This document shows positions 1 to 8,575 of a stretch of 64,000 nt of DNA, piece by piece. The notes beneath the pieces were generated by a model that saw only the letters and a list, made by a program, of their open reading frames with translations, ran no database searches and had not been told where the DNA came from. The position numbers and the translations under genes are program-made. The stretch's first letter is position 1. Each line of letters begins with the position of its first letter. Where the stretch lies: positions 2,542,001 through 2,606,000 of the forward strand of contig NZ_CP013926.1 of assembly GCF_001562115.1 (NCBI RefSeq). Reading direction: 5' to 3'. This DNA is from Alteromonas stellipolaris. Lineage in GTDB: Bacteria; Pseudomonadota; Gammaproteobacteria; Enterobacterales; Alteromonadaceae.

Positions 1-571
1 AGCTGTCTATCTGCGCAAGCTGTGTACCAGCATTCACATAAACCACAGTGCCAGCCAACATACCGACTTGGCTTACCCAGTAGAATGTCCATGTTTTAAT
101 GGATGTTAAACCCATTAATAGATTAATCAGGAAGAACGGGAAGACGGGCACTAAGCGTAATGTGAACAAGTAGAACGCGCCTTGTTTTTCAACGCCTTCA
201 TCAATCTTTTTAAGCTTTTCGCCAAAACGCTTTCTTACCGTGTCGCGCAGAATAAAGCGTGCCACTAAAAAGGCTACGGTAGCCCCTACGCTTGAAGCAA
301 AAGACACAATAATAAAGCCTTGCACCAGCCCAAATAAAGCACCTGCTGCTAAGGTAAGAATGGCCGCGCCAGGCAACGACAAAGCCGTTACTGCCACGTA
401 AATAGCGAAGAAAACACCAATACTCACAAGTGGGTTTTCTTCAATTTGTTGTGTGAAGGTATCTAATGAGCCTTTCAAACCTTCAAGGGTAAGATAGGTA
501 TTTAAATCAAAGTAAAAAAAGCCAATGACGGCAGCCACCAATACGGCGACAAGAGCAATTTTCTTGAACAT
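1..571 (-). CDS. TVP38/TMEM64 family membrane protein (partial, C-terminus off the window)
   Basis: Reading in from the left edge on the minus strand, an ATG at 571 opens about 190 codons with no stop before the window ends. The protein starts MFKKIALVAVLVAAVIGFFY (one membrane helix). It then shows the VTT/SNARE-associated core, with hydrophobic stretches around LSLPGAAILTLAAGALFG and a conserved loop reading LRLVPVFPFFLINL. That order is typical of TVP38/TMEM64 (DedA-superfamily) inner-membrane proteins, which are thought to act in lipid or undecaprenyl-phosphate movement or metal-linked stress. The substrate here is unknown. It begins only 20 nt after the stop of the upstream TonB receptor gene, so the two may be co-transcribed. 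In many proteobacteria this family sits before a mercuric-reductase-like flavoprotein, which could lie outside the window. Confidence 0.85.
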   Translation of the reverse strand, partial: MFKKIALVAVLVAAVIGFFYFDLNTYLTLEGLKGSLDTFTQQIEENPLVSIGVFFAIYVAVTALSLPGAAILTLAAGALFGLVQGFIIVSFASSVGATVAFLVARFILRDTVRKRFGEKLKKIDEGVEKQGAFYLFTLRLVPVFPFFLINLLMGLTSIKTWTFYWVSQVGMLAGTVVYVNAGTQLAQIDS

Positions 572-591
572 AGTTTATCCCTTAATTGCGC

Positions 592-2955
592 TTAAAACGC
601 GTATTGCATAGTGAATTGAACGTGACGCGGCGTGTTCGGCATCGCTAAGGTAGCGCCAAAGTAGCCCCCCTCAAACACAGGTTGCCAGTTCTCTTCATCG
701 GTAATATTAATTACATCGACACGAAGGCGCATATCATCAGTAATTTGATAATCCGCGTTCACGTCAATATTGATTTGATCTCGTATAAATACGGTTTGTA
801 GAAAGTCGAGTGGAAACGACTTTGTATACAATGCCGAGGCACCAACTTGTAAATCATCGGTAAGTTGCCAGCCCGCATTTAAAGAAACTATCTGTGACGG
901 TATACCTTGCACTAATGAGTCAGATTGAGCAAAAGCCGCAAAAGAAGGCGAACCGACACCATTTCCGTCAATGATATCAGGTCGGCTATCGTCAAAAGCA
1001 TCGGCGACTTGCGCGGTATCTTGGAAAGATGCTGAATCATCGAAGCGTGCATCTAAGTAACTGTATGCCGCATTTACCCAAATATCTTGCCCTTGGTAGA
1101 ATACTTGTAGCTCTGCGCCTTTGGTTTTCACGCCACTGTTACTGCCATCACGGTTACGTAAGCTACGAGTCTGATCAAACACCGACACCTCACCATACCA
1201 ATGACTATCAGGAGAATACTTTAGCCCTACTTCATAAAGGGTATTTTCAGTGGCAAAGTTTAGCGGGTTGATTTCGTTGGCACTGGTAAGTGTGGTGCCA
1301 CCTGCCATGCTATTGGATGTGGCATCATTTTCTGACCACGCCACATAAGCATTGAGTGATTTCGTTAGCTTATACACCGCACTTAGTTGAACGCTTTCAA
1401 GTATATCGTTATAAGTGTCAGAAGCCGCAACGACACCTTCAGGAGCAAGGGGGTCTCGTGCTTCTACATCGTAATAGTCGAGCCTAACGCCGGCTATGGT
1501 TGAAAACGATTCTGTCCATTGAGAGCGCTGCTGAACCGCTAAGCCAGTTTGTAGAGTGGTTGAATCGGTGGTATCAGATAAATTGTAATCCCCTGCACCA
1601 TCGCCATCTACATCGTACTGTCCACCAGGTGAAACAAATACACCGGGCCGAAGCTCAACCAAGCGGGCTTTTTGTGTATCGGTTAACGGAATTACTCGAT
1701 TGCTTAATGGGCCAGTTAAATCTACTGGGCTGTCAGCTTCAGTGGTAAACTGGCTGTAACCTAAAACATCGTTGTAACGTACTGCTAAACCGAATGTGGT
1801 AGTTTGCTTATCGTTCCAAACCACATCTAATTCAGTGCGATTCTCGAATGCATCAGCACCATCAATAATCTCTACAAAACTATTTTGTGCAATTTCTTCA
1901 CGGGTAAGGTGCTGATAGTACGTCATGTTTCGTAGTACAAGACTGTCTGAAAACTGATGAGTTAAGTTGCTTCGTAGAACGGTAGACTCAGCGCCGTTAA
2001 CATCATCAGGATGGGTATAAACTTGGCTGCGTGGAATAACCACTTCACCTGTAGGCGAAATAATAGCGCCAGCACCAGGTACGGTACTGCCATTCGCTTG
2101 TACACCTTGGCCTGTTATATAAAGATTGTTATCAATTAAGTTTTGCGTGGGGCGGTTAATACCTGCAATATCGGGGTACTCGGCATCATAATACTCTGCA
2201 CTTATATCCCAAGTTGTAGCATTGCTTGGTGTGTATCTATACGCAATAAACAGGTTTTTGCTTTCTCGCGATGCAAAATCAAAGAAGCTATCGTGATCTA
2301 ACCATTCAGCGCTTACACGAATACCACTTTTGCCTTCTTCAATGGCAGTACCATAATCAAGCTGCGCTGAATATTGATCCCAACGCCCAGCGCGAAGTGT
2401 GATATTACCTTCACTGCCTACTGTTGGCGCAGTTTTGGTTTGCAGGTTTACAAAGCCACCATTTCGCTGTGTGCTGCCAAAGAGCACGGGAGATGGACCT
2501 TTCACTACATCTAATTGTTCAACACTGTTGAACGAAACCGGTAAACCAAAACCGTTGTTACCCGACTGACGACGTATACCATCTTGGAATAGCTCCCCCA
2601 ACTGGCCACGAATACTAGGCAAGCTAGGCGTACCAAAACCACTGGATGCATAGGCGTTCGGCGCGGCTTTAACAATATCATGTAAGGTATTGATGTTTAG
2701 CGCATCCATAGCTTCAGCCGATAAAGACGTTACTGCTCGTGGCGTATCGGCAGCGGACATGCCGGCGCCAAATAATCCACTTAGCGTATTGTCACCAGGG
2801 TTTAACGGGTTCAGCGCTTGCTGGTTTCCAGTAACCTCAACAACTTCTATGTCATTTGCATCAATGGTATCAAGCTTGTCAGCTTGCTGAGCTTGCAGCC
2901 CTTGGCTTACAGATAGAGCCAGTGCACTGATGGCAAGCCCAATATTATTTTTCAT
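592..2955 (-). CDS. TonB-dependent siderophore-type outer-membrane receptor
   Basis: About 787 aa. The chosen ATG at 2955 gives a clean signal peptide (MKNNIGLAISALALSVSQGL, cut after AQA-like residues) and has a TAAGG element about 10 nt upstream. A GTG at 3000 would add 15 residues of no obvious use. A possible TonB box (IEVVEVTG) precedes a plug domain, with the plug motif SVEQLDVVKGPSPVLFGS at roughly residues 145-165 of the mature region. A long 22-strand-type barrel ends in an aromatic residue (MQYAF), as required for BAM insertion. The family transports ferric siderophores or other large ligands across the outer membrane, powered by TonB-ExbB-ExbD. The ligand cannot be told from sequence. 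A weak Fur-like site lies upstream. The downstream neighbour is the TVP38 gene; the divergent neighbour is DoxX-like. Confidence 0.88.
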   Translation of the reverse strand: MKNNIGLAISALALSVSQGLQAQQADKLDTIDANDIEVVEVTGNQQALNPLNPGDNTLSGLFGAGMSAADTPRAVTSLSAEAMDALNINTLHDIVKAAPNAYASSGFGTPSLPSIRGQLGELFQDGIRRQSGNNGFGLPVSFNSVEQLDVVKGPSPVLFGSTQRNGGFVNLQTKTAPTVGSEGNITLRAGRWDQYSAQLDYGTAIEEGKSGIRVSAEWLDHDSFFDFASRESKNLFIAYRYTPSNATTWDISAEYYDAEYPDIAGINRPTQNLIDNNLYITGQGVQANGSTVPGAGAIISPTGEVVIPRSQVYTHPDDVNGAESTVLRSNLTHQFSDSLVLRNMTYYQHLTREEIAQNSFVEIIDGADAFENRTELDVVWNDKQTTTFGLAVRYNDVLGYSQFTTEADSPVDLTGPLSNRVIPLTDTQKARLVELRPGVFVSPGGQYDVDGDGAGDYNLSDTTDSTTLQTGLAVQQRSQWTESFSTIAGVRLDYYDVEARDPLAPEGVVAASDTYNDILESVQLSAVYKLTKSLNAYVAWSENDATSNSMAGGTTLTSANEINPLNFATENTLYEVGLKYSPDSHWYGEVSVFDQTRSLRNRDGSNSGVKTKGAELQVFYQGQDIWVNAAYSYLDARFDDSASFQDTAQVADAFDDSRPDIIDGNGVGSPSFAAFAQSDSLVQGIPSQIVSLNAGWQLTDDLQVGASALYTKSFPLDFLQTVFIRDQINIDVNADYQITDDMRLRVDVINITDEENWQPVFEGGYFGATLAMPNTPRHVQFTMQYAF

Positions 2956-3015
2956 TCGTATTTTTACCTTACAAGATTGCTTACTCGACAAGACCGACAC
3001 CCGGCTAAAAATATT

Positions 3016-3030
3016 TCATAAGCATTTTTA
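3016..3030 (-). promoter_or_regulatory. Possible Fur box upstream of the TonB receptor
   Basis: The 15-mer TCATAAGCATTTTTA matches about 10 of 14 informative positions of the 7-1-7 Fur consensus (TGATAATnATTATCA). It lies about 60 nt upstream of the chosen receptor start, in the 150-bp spacer shared with the divergent DoxX-like gene. The match is modest and the spacer is AT-rich, so chance is possible. Context (an iron-type receptor) is the main support. Confidence 0.35.
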
Positions 3031-3109
3031 TTTTTTTTCTATGAAAGTTTTTGAAATTTAATATGAAAACGCCCGTTCTTTATCGCTACACAAATAAATA
3101 GGAGTTACA

Positions 3110-3526
3110 ATGCAATCTCAACAAACCACTGATATTTCTAATCGCCTCAGTTGGTCTCTACTCGCCCTTCGTGTTTCTGTTTTCATTGTTATGTTCGTAT
3201 GGACACTAGACAAATTCGTTAACCCTTCACATAGCGCAAAGATATTTGAACATTTTTATTCCATTGGTGGCGTACCAGAGACGGCCGTGTACATTTTAGG
3301 TGCATTCCAGTTGGCATTGGTCCTTGCTTTCCTTGCCGGTATTGCAAAGCGTTATTCCTACGGATTGATTTTCTTGCTTCACGGCGGGTCAACCTTGTCA
3401 TCATTTCCGCAATACTTCGACGCTTTCAACAACATGCTGTTTTTCGCTGCATGGCCAATGTGGGCGGCATGTTTTGCCCTTTATTTACTAAGGGATGCTG
3501 ATACTCGTTTTGCGTTAGACAAATAA
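3110..3526 (+). CDS. DoxX-like inner-membrane protein
   Basis: 138 aa, ATG preceded by a good ribosome site (AGGAG, 6 nt away). Four hydrophobic segments are visible: residues ~15-35, ~60-80, ~82-100 and ~108-128. The first carries the family-typical WTLDKF motif, and a conserved HGGSTL lies near residue 94. This is the layout of the DoxX/DoxD-like family of small four-helix membrane proteins, whose members are linked to redox or thiol stress; no enzymatic function can be assigned. It is divergent from the TonB receptor and convergent with the EVE gene, so it appears monocistronic. No strong terminator is visible in the 64-nt gap that follows. Confidence 0.7.
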   Translation: MQSQQTTDISNRLSWSLLALRVSVFIVMFVWTLDKFVNPSHSAKIFEHFYSIGGVPETAVYILGAFQLALVLAFLAGIAKRYSYGLIFLLHGGSTLSSFPQYFDAFNNMLFFAAWPMWAACFALYLLRDADTRFALDK

Positions 3527-3590
3527 AATATCGCCAATAGCTTACACGCCGCCGGCATTTTAGATAAATATTTACTTATATATAGCAGGT

Positions 3591-4058
3591 TTAGTTCATT
3601 TTGGCAGTAGTATAAAGCTGCTGCCATTCTGTTTCTTCCACTGGCATTATTGATAACCTCCCCCCCTTTTTCACCAACCCTATTTCTGTAATAGTAGGCA
3701 TTGCCTTGATGACAGATAGCGGCAATACGCTTTCAAACTTTTCTACAAACTTTACATCTACGCGAAACCAACGCGGGTTTTCTGGCGTCGATTTAGGGTC
3801 ATAGTAGTTGGACTCTGGATTAAACTGAGTTTCATCTGGGTAACCTGCTTTTACCACTTCTGCGACGCCTGCAATACCTACTGTTTTGCAACTTGAATGA
3901 TAGATAAACACTTGATCACCAATAGCGACCTTATCCCGCAAGAAGTTCCTTGCTTGATAGTTACGTACCCCATCCCAAGGCTCAGTTTGCTCAGGCCGTG
4001 TTTTTAAATCATCAATGCCGAATGCATCGGGTTCTGTCTTAAATAACCAGTAAGCCAT
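3591..4058 (-). CDS. EVE domain-containing protein (thymocyte nuclear protein 1 homolog)
   Basis: 155 aa from the ATG at 4058, where the protein begins MAYWLFKTEPDAFGIDDL, the characteristic EVE opening. Translation could start upstream, but the extra 16 residues are not family-like. Motifs include PWDGVRNYQARNFLRD and the loop GDQVFIYHSSC. The EVE fold is related to PUA and YTH domains and is thought to bind modified bases in nucleic acids. In bacteria it is either a stand-alone conserved protein, as here, or part of restriction systems. No restriction genes lie nearby. It faces the DoxX-like gene and is divergent from ygiQ. Confidence 0.88.
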   Translation of the reverse strand: MAYWLFKTEPDAFGIDDLKTRPEQTEPWDGVRNYQARNFLRDKVAIGDQVFIYHSSCKTVGIAGVAEVVKAGYPDETQFNPESNYYDPKSTPENPRWFRVDVKFVEKFESVLPLSVIKAMPTITEIGLVKKGGRLSIMPVEETEWQQLYTTAKMN

Positions 4059-4151
4059 ACATTTTCTCGTTATTATCCTAATTGATATAGCAAAGCAGTA
4101 TAACAAAGGCGTTGAATTTAACGACAGCGCTATACCTAGGTTGCTGTGTAC

Positions 4152-4160
4152 TGGTATAAT
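4152..4160 (+). promoter_or_regulatory. Extended -10 promoter, probable ygiQ promoter
   Basis: The sequence TGGTATAAT is a perfect extended -10 element (TGn followed by TATAAT). No good -35 hexamer lies 17 nt upstream, which extended -10 promoters tolerate. Transcription would start near 4167, leaving a leader of about 100 nt before ygiQ. Confidence 0.45.
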
Positions 4161-4270
4161 ACGCTTTCGGTCTGCAATGTTTATATTCGCTTTGGGTAAT
4201 TTATACTTGCAATTAGCAATATGAACTATGATGTACTGACCTACTTAATTCTTTTTTTTCTCTGCTATAT

Positions 4271-6574
4271 GTGAACCTTATGCAAGCCACCATTAAGGCC
4301 GATCGCGGTCTATTTTCCTACCCTAAATATTGGCCGCACTGCCTTGGTACTGCGCCGTTTCTTCCCATGTCTAAAGAGGAAATGGATGCCCTAGGATGGG
4401 ACAGCTGTGACGTAATCTTAGTGACTGGCGATGCGTATGTTGATCATCCTAGCTTTGGTATGGCGGTAATTGGCCGTGTACTTGAAGCGCATGGTTTTCG
4501 TGTAGGTATTATTTCTCAACCTGATTGGACGAGCAAAGATGCATTCATGACGCTGGGTAAACCGAATCTTTATTTCGGTGTTACTGCGGGCAACATGGAT
4601 TCAATGATCAACCGCTACACAGCAGATAAAAAGCTTCGCCACGACGATGCTTATACACCAGGTAATGTTGGCGGTAAGCGGCCAGACCGTGCGGTTACCG
4701 TATACGCACAACGTTGCCGTGAAGCCTTTAAAGGCACCCCAGTGATTGCCGGCGGTATTGAAGCCAGCTTACGCCGTATTGCCCATTACGATTATTGGAG
4801 CGAAAAGGTACGTCGTTCAGTATTGTTCGACTCAAAAGCCGATATGTTATTTTTCGGCAACGCCGAGCGCCCATTAGTTGAAGTCACCCACCGTCTAGCG
4901 GCCGGTGAAACTATTAGCGAGATGCGCGATATTCGCGGCACCGCCATTATCGTGAAAGAGGCATTACCGGAATGGCAAGGGGTAGATTCAACCTCGTTAG
5001 ATCGCCCCGGTAAAATTGAGCCCATCTCAAGCCCTTATCAAATGGAGCCTGAGTGCGACTCGCAAGATAAAGATAAAGCAAACAGCGAAGCGCCAGAAGC
5101 TGCGCCAATCGTGATACAACCACCCACGCGCCGCAAGCCTTGGGAAAATGTATACGTTAAGCTTCCAGCTTACGAAACGGTAAAAGACAACAAAGTCTTA
5201 TATGCCCATACGTCACGTATTTTGCATCAAGAAACTAACCCTGGCTGTGCTCGTGCATTAATGCAGCGCCATGGCGACCGTCATATTTGGATAAATCCAC
5301 CCGCCATGCCTTTGGAAACAGAGGAAATGGATGCGGTATTCGACCTTCCGTATCAGCGTGTGCCCCACCCTGTGTATGGCGATGCCACCATCCCCGCGTA
5401 TGATATGATTAAGTTCAGTATCAACATTATGCGCGGGTGTTACGGCGGTTGTACCTTTTGTTCTATTACAGAGCATGAGGGCCGAATTATTCAAAGCCGC
5501 TCTGAAGACTCAATTATTCGCGAAATTGAAGAAATTCGCGATACCGTACCTGGGTTTACCGGCGTTATCTCAGACTTAGGTGGCCCTACCGCAAACATGT
5601 ACCGTTTGCGCTGTAAGAGCCCGAAAGCTGAGGCCACGTGTCGTCGCCCGTCTTGTGTATACCCTAGCATTTGCGCGCACATGGACACCGACCATAAACC
5701 GACTATCGATTTGTATCGTCGTGCTCGTGAATTGCCCGGCGTAAAGAAAATCCTTATCGCTTCTGGTGTACGTTACGATTTGGCGGTGGAAGATCCTGAG
5801 TACGTAAAAGAATTAGCCCTGCATCACGTTGGCGGCTATTTAAAAATAGCACCAGAGCACACCGAAGACGGCCCATTATCGAAAATGATGAAGCCGGGAA
5901 TGGGCAGCTATTACCGCTTCAAAGAGTTATTCGACAAATACTCTCAAGAAGCAGGCAAGAAACAGTACCTTATTCCGTACTTTATTGCCTCGCACCCAGG
6001 CACCACAGACGACGATATGTTGAACTTGGCGATTTGGCTGAAAGAGAATAAGTTTAAGCTTGATCAAGTGCAGAACTTCTATCCTTCACCAATGGCAACG
6101 GCGACGACTATGTACCACACCGAAGTAAATTCACTTCGTAAGGTAACGAAAGACAGCGAAGACGTACCTTCCGCTAAAGGTGAAATACACAGGCGTCTGC
6201 ACAAAGCTATGCTTCGATATCACGACCCTAAAAACTTCGCGCAAATTCGTGAAGCCCTTAAACGTATGGGCCGTGAAGATTTAATAGGCCGTGGTGCACA
6301 GCACCTAGTGCCGCCAGAAACCGCGGATGAGAAACGTAAAAAAGCGGCGAAAGGTAGAAATGGGGAACGTGCGTTAACGAAGCACACCGGTTTACCGCCA
6401 AGTTTTCAACGTAAAGGTCGTGGTAAAAATAATGCCGCTGGTACATCTACTGAAAATAGAGGCGGAAAAAATACCGGTCGCGATAACGACACTTCCAACA
6501 GAAGTGGCGGCAGAAACAGTGGAAAAAACACGCCTAGTTCGCAGCGAAGAGGGAAACCAACAGCAAAACGCTAG
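4271..6574 (+). CDS. ygiQ: YgiQ family radical SAM protein
   Basis: 767 aa from GTG 4271; an in-frame ATG at 4280 gives 764 aa and aligns slightly better with the family start. Neither has a clear ribosome site. The N-terminal section ([20 protein letters not shown]) and [18 protein letters not shown] are hallmark YgiQ sequences. The radical SAM [4Fe-4S] motif CYGGCTFC lies at about residues 390-397, with further Cys in [17 protein letters not shown]. The reaction of YgiQ is not established. The last ~75 residues are low-complexity, rich in Lys, Arg, Asn and Gly, suggesting a disordered, nucleic-acid-binding-like tail, as seen in other family members. Monocistronic; it converges on the cupin gene, with a small CGCTA/TAGCG stem at 6585-6599 in between. 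Confidence 0.95.
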   Translation: MNLMQATIKADRGLFSYPKYWPHCLGTAPFLPMSKEEMDALGWDSCDVILVTGDAYVDHPSFGMAVIGRVLEAHGFRVGIISQPDWTSKDAFMTLGKPNLYFGVTAGNMDSMINRYTADKKLRHDDAYTPGNVGGKRPDRAVTVYAQRCREAFKGTPVIAGGIEASLRRIAHYDYWSEKVRRSVLFDSKADMLFFGNAERPLVEVTHRLAAGETISEMRDIRGTAIIVKEALPEWQGVDSTSLDRPGKIEPISSPYQMEPECDSQDKDKANSEAPEAAPIVIQPPTRRKPWENVYVKLPAYETVKDNKVLYAHTSRILHQETNPGCARALMQRHGDRHIWINPPAMPLETEEMDAVFDLPYQRVPHPVYGDATIPAYDMIKFSINIMRGCYGGCTFCSITEHEGRIIQSRSEDSIIREIEEIRDTVPGFTGVISDLGGPTANMYRLRCKSPKAEATCRRPSCVYPSICAHMDTDHKPTIDLYRRARELPGVKKILIASGVRYDLAVEDPEYVKELALHHVGGYLKIAPEHTEDGPLSKMMKPGMGSYYRFKELFDKYSQEAGKKQYLIPYFIASHPGTTDDDMLNLAIWLKENKFKLDQVQNFYPSPMATATTMYHTEVNSLRKVTKDSEDVPSAKGEIHRRLHKAMLRYHDPKNFAQIREALKRMGREDLIGRGAQHLVPPETADEKRKKAAKGRNGERALTKHTGLPPSFQRKGRGKNNAAGTSTENRGGKNTGRDNDTSNRSGGRNSGKNTPSSQRRGKPTAKR

Positions 6575-6608
6575 GTTCCCCTATCGCTAAATACTAGCGG
6601 TTTGTTAG

Positions 6609-7112
6609 TTATTTCTTGTAAGCACTTTTTGTCGGCACAGCAATACCTTTGCTGTGCCACTTAAATACCACAAAGATTAAGTCTACATCTGAAGTATTTT
6701 TTACTCCGTGTTCATCCCAAGGTGCAGCGTACAACATATCACCCGTGTTTGCCTTAAACACTTCACCTTCTACGCTCCACTCCCCACTGCCCTGTGTTAC
6801 TAATAGAAACTCTTCGTCACTGTGTTCGTGGGGTGGGTGTATTTCTACGCCAGGTTTAATCACTGCCATACCCGCCAATGATTGGCTTGTGCCAAAGGTT
6901 TCATCGTTGTGGTAGCTGTAAAATATCCAGCCCTCACCTTCATCAATGGCTGCATTAGCCTGTGGGATAACCTGTGTTTTGAAACTATCTTCAGAGATTA
7001 TTTTGTCGGTATCATTCTTATTAATCGCAAGAGTATCTGCCATAAGAGCAGTAGAGAAACTGCCTAAAACACATAAAATAACAGAAAGCACTACAGGTAA
7101 ATTACGCTTCAT
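6609..7112 (-). CDS. Exported cupin-domain protein
   Basis: 167 aa. The N-terminus MKRNLPVVLSVILCVLGSF is a signal peptide, probably cleaved near ALMA, so the product is periplasmic. The cupin barrel covers about residues 60-160. It holds the first metal motif HPPHEHSDEEF, followed by GSGEWSVEGE, GDMLYAAPWDEHGVKN and a final FVVFKWH strand. The His/Glu set is compatible with a mononuclear metal site. The start overlaps the stop of the upstream SMP-30-like gene by 4 nt (ATGA arrangement), so translation is probably coupled and the two exported proteins likely work on the same small molecule. Substrate unknown. Confidence 0.75.
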   Translation of the reverse strand: MKRNLPVVLSVILCVLGSFSTALMADTLAINKNDTDKIISEDSFKTQVIPQANAAIDEGEGWIFYSYHNDETFGTSQSLAGMAVIKPGVEIHPPHEHSDEEFLLVTQGSGEWSVEGEVFKANTGDMLYAAPWDEHGVKNTSDVDLIFVVFKWHSKGIAVPTKSAYKK

Positions 7113-8206
7113 TCATCATCTCCCTTTGGTAAATTTGCTTTGTTAATCACCGCCACATGAGGAGCAGTTAGGCTGCTAATGTATAGCATATCCGTCGTTT
7201 CTAACACCCCTGTTGTAAGCGGATAATGTCCAGTTGGGTCTTGCAAGTCACGCGTCACTTTGCCTTGTTCGTTAATTTTTATTACATGGCCGTAGGCTTT
7301 TGCTTTAGGGCGCAGTGAAGCAGGCAGTCGCTGTACCACTTTACGTAAAAAGGGAGAGTTTGATAAATCGTCTAACGATGCGGAACGAGGCGAAGCAAAC
7401 CCTACCCAATAATCACCGTCTGGCGCTGTGGCAATATTATCGGGAAAGCCAGGTAAGTTATCGATAAACACTTCAACCAAACCTGATTTAGGCCCAGCAA
7501 TGAAGTAACGTAACACGCGGTAGCTGCCTGTTTCGTTGATTAAAACATATTGCTGGTTTTGGCTGATGGCAACCCCATTAGCAAAAATTATCCCGTCCAT
7601 TAATACAGTAGTAACTTGGGTATCTGGATTGTACGCTAACAGTCGGCCATGTCCCTTATGCTCTAAAATCTCTAACAAGCTGCCGCTAAGGGTTCCGCCA
7701 TAGGCTTTAGCACTAAATTTGGTGGTGGCGTCAGAAAAATATATCATGCCATTTTTTGCCACATCTACGTCATCAGCATACACAATGGCCGTTCCATCAA
7801 CGCTGTCTGTTAACAAGGTGATATCGCCCGAGGGTGAAACTGAAAGTAAGCCTAGAAAGGCATCTGCCACAATAAGATTATCATTGGCATCGAACTCCAA
7901 GCCTAACGGTCGCCCGCCAGTGTTTACCCAAGGTGTAAAGTGCGTAGCGTTAGGCGCTAACAGTAAAATGGCACCAGAATGCGTTGCAGTAGCAATAGAG
8001 CCATCACTTCGCAGTGCAAAATCCTCGGGACCGAATTCGTTGCCAAGGGAAAGTCTATCAAAAAGAGATAGTGAATCGTTAGTAAGGTGAACGCCGCTAT
8101 AACCGCTATCTTCTGGAGCATCCCAAGCTACAGGTTCAACCGGCACGGGCCAAAACAGTAAATATCCCGTCACTGATAATAAAGCGATGATTAGTATAAT
8201 TCGCAT
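7109..8206 (-). CDS. SMP-30/gluconolactonase/strictosidine-synthase-like beta-propeller protein
   Basis: 365 aa with an N-terminal hydrophobic anchor or signal (RIILIIALLSVTGYLLFW). AAGGG lies 7 nt before the ATG. The body has repeated propeller blades: GNEFGPEDFALRSDG, GGRPLGLEFDANDNLIVADA, NGMIYFSDATTKF and NGVAISQNQQYVLINET. The two latter motifs carry the Asp/Asn ligands of the central Ca2+ site, and FPDNIATAPDGDYWVGFASPR is typical of strictosidine-synthase-like members. Family proteins hydrolyse lactones or act as arylesterases; the true substrate is not predictable. It is the first gene of a two-gene unit with the cupin. A 10-bp palindrome ACCCTAGGGT lies about 60 nt upstream. Confidence 0.8.
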   Translation of the reverse strand: MRIILIIALLSVTGYLLFWPVPVEPVAWDAPEDSGYSGVHLTNDSLSLFDRLSLGNEFGPEDFALRSDGSIATATHSGAILLLAPNATHFTPWVNTGGRPLGLEFDANDNLIVADAFLGLLSVSPSGDITLLTDSVDGTAIVYADDVDVAKNGMIYFSDATTKFSAKAYGGTLSGSLLEILEHKGHGRLLAYNPDTQVTTVLMDGIIFANGVAISQNQQYVLINETGSYRVLRYFIAGPKSGLVEVFIDNLPGFPDNIATAPDGDYWVGFASPRSASLDDLSNSPFLRKVVQRLPASLRPKAKAYGHVIKINEQGKVTRDLQDPTGHYPLTTGVLETTDMLYISSLTAPHVAVINKANLPKGDDE

Positions 8207-8575
8207 GCGCTACCCTTTTTAATTCAATCTAAATGTAGAACCGTAGCAATAGCATGTTCTTACCCTAGGGTTAAATTCAGATTGGTGATTATTCAATATG
8301 TTTAAACGCTATAGGTAGATAAACCATTACAAATCAATGCCCACTAAGTAGGTGAATGAACCTTTATTAAACGGGTAAGTTATTTGGTTAAGAAGAAAGT
8401 AAAAATGAGGATGGAGATACCTATGAAGGGTGAAATGAAGATTAAGCTGAAGGTTGAGGTAAAAAACGAAAGTTAGGCACAAAAAACGCGGCTTTCATTT
8501 AGTTATATAAACTAAATGAAAGCCGCGCTGTATTCGTTCACCCGACTAACTTAATAGTGTTATTCGGACAGTGCT
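8207..8575. other. Intergenic region between the PepSY operon and the SMP-30/cupin unit
   Basis: 369 nt. The right third holds the strong 18-bp-arm hairpin described separately (terminator of the PepSY operon). A lysine/glutamate-rich micro-ORF at 8405-8476 (23 codons, start possibly at the inner ATG 8423 after GGAG) ends 10 nt before that hairpin; it is not supported beyond its ribosome site. The left part holds the palindrome ACCCTAGGGT near 8263-8272, probably part of the promoter of the SMP-30-like gene. Nothing else was recognised. Confidence 0.5.
8481..8527 (-). terminator. Strong rho-independent terminator of the siderophore operon
   Basis: Perfect 18-bp inverted repeat (arm CGCGGCTTTCATTTAGTT, loop of 5) at 8487-8527. 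Read on the minus strand it is followed directly by six T residues at 8481-8486. It lies 49 nt after the stop of the PepSY gene, so it ends that operon. Confidence 0.9.

Noticed and set aside
2998..3000. GTG start giving a 15-residue longer TonB receptor
   Set aside because: The downstream ATG at 2955 yields a standard signal peptide and has a better-placed ribosome site.
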